A stretch of 64,000 bases of DNA from the NCBI GenBank assembly GCA_005884665.1, contig VBAT01000013.1:102214-166213 (forward strand). Reading direction: 5' to 3'. Position numbers and translations under genes: made by a program. Under the pieces are notes generated by a model that was not told the origin of the DNA, made no database searches, and worked only from the letters and a program-made list of their open reading frames with translations. This document shows, piece by piece, positions 62,511 through 64,000 of the stretch (position 1 is its first letter; each line of letters begins with the position of its first letter). The stretch is from Bacteroidota bacterium. GTDB taxonomy: Bacteria; Bacteroidota; Bacteroidia; Chitinophagales; Chitinophagaceae.

Positions 62511-63170
62511 TTATTTAATACCCCTGCGCTCTTTGTAAAGATCTGTACCCTCGGGAGCTCCTTCCTGGGATGTTACCAGGTTGTACTTAAACTCTTCATT
62601 CTTTCTCAAAGCATTGATGATTGCTTCGAAAGTCGGGTATTTAGACTTGTTATCACCCTTTACAAGGTAGAGCAGTTTTTGTCCCGCGAAAGCCTTCTTT
62701 ACAGAGGCAATCCACCATACCAGTTCGTTATTCAAAGTGTCCAACACAGGGATACCGGGTTGGGGCTGTTTCTCCTGCTGGTCATGGGGCAGATCCAGGA
62801 AGCCTCTTAGTTGGTTAAACGGAACGCCAATTATCGGGGCTTTTGTGAAACTTGTCATTTCTGCCGGGGTCAGGTTCAGTGTCCTGCTCTGGCTAATGTC
62901 CGAGATGACATCATTGAGTTTTCCTGTATTTCCCCCCTTCTTCTCGTTGATATTTATAAATACTTTATTGTCTTTATCTACGGTGATCAACATTGAATTC
63001 TCTTCTTTCAGGATATCCGAAGAAACAGAGTTTGGCGTTTCCACCGGAACGGGTTCTGGTGGTTTGAACTGTGTGGCCATGATAAAAAAGGACAGGATCA
63101 GGAATGCCACATCCACGAAGGGTGTCATATCCGTATCCGTACTTTTCTTGGCTACTTTTACATGTGGCAT
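62511..63170 (-). CDS. exbD: ExbD/TolR family biopolymer transporter (first copy)
   Basis: The 219-residue protein has the same layout: KSTDTDMTPFVDVAFLILSF with the key Asp, one helix, then a periplasmic domain. A Pro/Gln-rich insertion lies at about 130-140 (HDQQEKQPQPGIPV). It lies 64 bases after exbB and 27 before the second exbD. Confidence 0.93.
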   Translation of the reverse strand: MPHVKVAKKSTDTDMTPFVDVAFLILSFFIMATQFKPPEPVPVETPNSVSSDILKEENSMLITVDKDNKVFININEKKGGNTGKLNDVISDISQSRTLNLTPAEMTSFTKAPIIGVPFNQLRGFLDLPHDQQEKQPQPGIPVLDTLNNELVWWIASVKKAFAGQKLLYLVKGDNKSKYPTFEAIINALRKNEEFKYNLVTSQEGAPEGTDLYKERRGIK

Positions 63171-63234
63171 ATCTTACTTCTGTTTAATTGATTAGATGAA
63201 TAATCGGCCAAAATCCATACCGCTATTCATTAAA

Positions 63235-64000
63235 TTATTTGTATTGTGAAGCAAAACTTTGAGTCAGGGTAAAACCTGATTCATCAATACCATATGTAAT
63301 GGAATCGATCTTAGTCGTAAACACATTATACATGATCAATGCTACGGCTGAAGTACCGATACCTAATGCTGTGTTATACAAGGCTTCAGATATACCAACA
63401 GCCAGTGAGCTGGAGTCGCCCCCGCTGCCCGATGAACCCAGCGCGGAGAACGATCGGATCATACCCATTACCGTACCGAGAAGGGCGATCAATGTACCTA
63501 CTGAAGTGATGGTAGAGAGGAATACGAGATTCTTCTGCAGCATAGGCACTTCCAGCGCAGTCGCTTCTTCCACCTCTTTTTGAATGGCAATAACCTTTTG
63601 TTCTGTGGACATACCGCCTTCAGTGATCATTTCTTTGTAACGGCGGAGACCTGCTTTCATCACATTGGCTACTGAACCGCGCTGCCTGTCGCATTCTGAT
63701 AAAGCAGCGTCTACATTGCGGTTAGCCAGGTGATATTGCACTTTGCGAATAAAATCGGCGATAGAGCCGTTACCCAACGCTTTGCGGATGGTCAGGAACC
63801 TTTCAATCGAAAATACAACCACCATCAGAAACATACCAATCAGGATAGGAACGATGATACCTCCCTGGTAGATACGATGCAACTGGTCCTGTTCATTCTT
63901 TAATCCCTGTTTGTACTCGGGCCAGAACCAGCCTTCTCCCGTCCCTTTATAAGCACTTGGATCTCCCAGTATAAAACGCCAGATCAAATAGCCTGCGATG
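63235..64000 (-). CDS. exbB: MotA/TolQ/ExbB proton channel protein, N-terminus beyond the window
   Basis: The 255 visible residues include the family core: TM helix IVPILIGMFLMVVVFSIERF, the cytoplasmic helical region, and the last two helices VFLSTITSVGTLIALLGTVM and GISEALYNTALGIGTSAVAL. The reading frame stays open to 64000 (IAGYLIWRFILGD), so the true start is outside. With ExbD and TonB it forms the energising complex of the inner membrane. Confidence 0.92.
   Translation of the reverse strand, partial: IAGYLIWRFILGDPSAYKGTGEGWFWPEYKQGLKNEQDQLHRIYQGGIIVPILIGMFLMVVVFSIERFLTIRKALGNGSIADFIRKVQYHLANRNVDAALSECDRQRGSVANVMKAGLRRYKEMITEGGMSTEQKVIAIQKEVEEATALEVPMLQKNLVFLSTITSVGTLIALLGTVMGMIRSFSALGSSGSGGDSSSLAVGISEALYNTALGIGTSAVALIMYNVFTTKIDSITYGIDESGFTLTQSFASQYK

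Overview
The window looks like a chromosome segment of a Bacteroidota bacterium, most likely of the Chitinophagaceae. The evidence is type IX secretion (T9SS) sorting domains of types A and B, a PorP/SprF protein, gene content and protein style typical of that family, weak Shine-Dalgarno use, and a TonB system with two ExbD proteins. No rRNA, tRNA or CRISPR array was seen.

Left chromosomal part (1 to about 27.8 kb). A truncated sodium/solute symporter is followed by a LOG-family gene. A minus-strand cluster then encodes a giant PKD/beta-propeller surface protein with a type B sorting domain, its PorP/SprF partner and a small outer-membrane barrel. Next come recG, a WecA/MraY-type glycosyl-phosphate transferase, a T9SS type A protein, an MltF-like transglycosylase and a TPR histidine kinase/LuxR regulator pair. 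These are followed by two tail-fibre/YadA-head-like surface proteins (one with an S74 chaperone), a MacB/FtsX permease, an S11 DD-carboxypeptidase next to a VanZ protein, a LytS/LytTR pair and a YncE-like propeller protein.

Mobile and defence island (about 27.88 to 59.51 kb). Three copies of a short sequence resembling the 3' end of mnmE, the last being the real gene end, lie at 27877, 30262 and 59510. At the first two, paired GTACA boxes sit exactly 55 bases to the right, and similar boxes lie to the left of the third. I read this as a tandem array of integrative elements in the 3' end of mnmE. Module A (2.4 kb) holds a tiny lysine-rich protein, a DUF2441-like protein and a frameshifted gene. 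Module B (29 kb) holds Gabija (gajA/gajB), an ImmA/IrrE protease with a HEPN-motif protein, and a membrane-anchored UvrD helicase with a nuclease-like insertion. It also holds a five-gene type I restriction operon with an ATPase/HNH (Septu-like) pair between hsdS and hsdR, a P-loop/HARE-nuclease/uracil-glycosylase group and a 908-residue PIN protein. The element's own genes are at its right end: DUF6371 and DUF3987 replication-type proteins, an HTH protein, a tyrosine integrase and a small zinc/HTH protein. No relaxase or conjugation gene was found.

Right chromosomal part (59.51 kb to end). mnmE is followed by a minus-strand exbB-exbD-exbD-tonB operon that ends in a clear terminator. exbB runs off the window.

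The best candidates for undescribed biology are the ImmA/IrrE-HEPN pair, the P-loop/HARE-nuclease pair, the PIN giant with its 383-residue neighbour, and the Septu-in-Hsd operon. All family names are recognised by eye from sequence; no database search was run.
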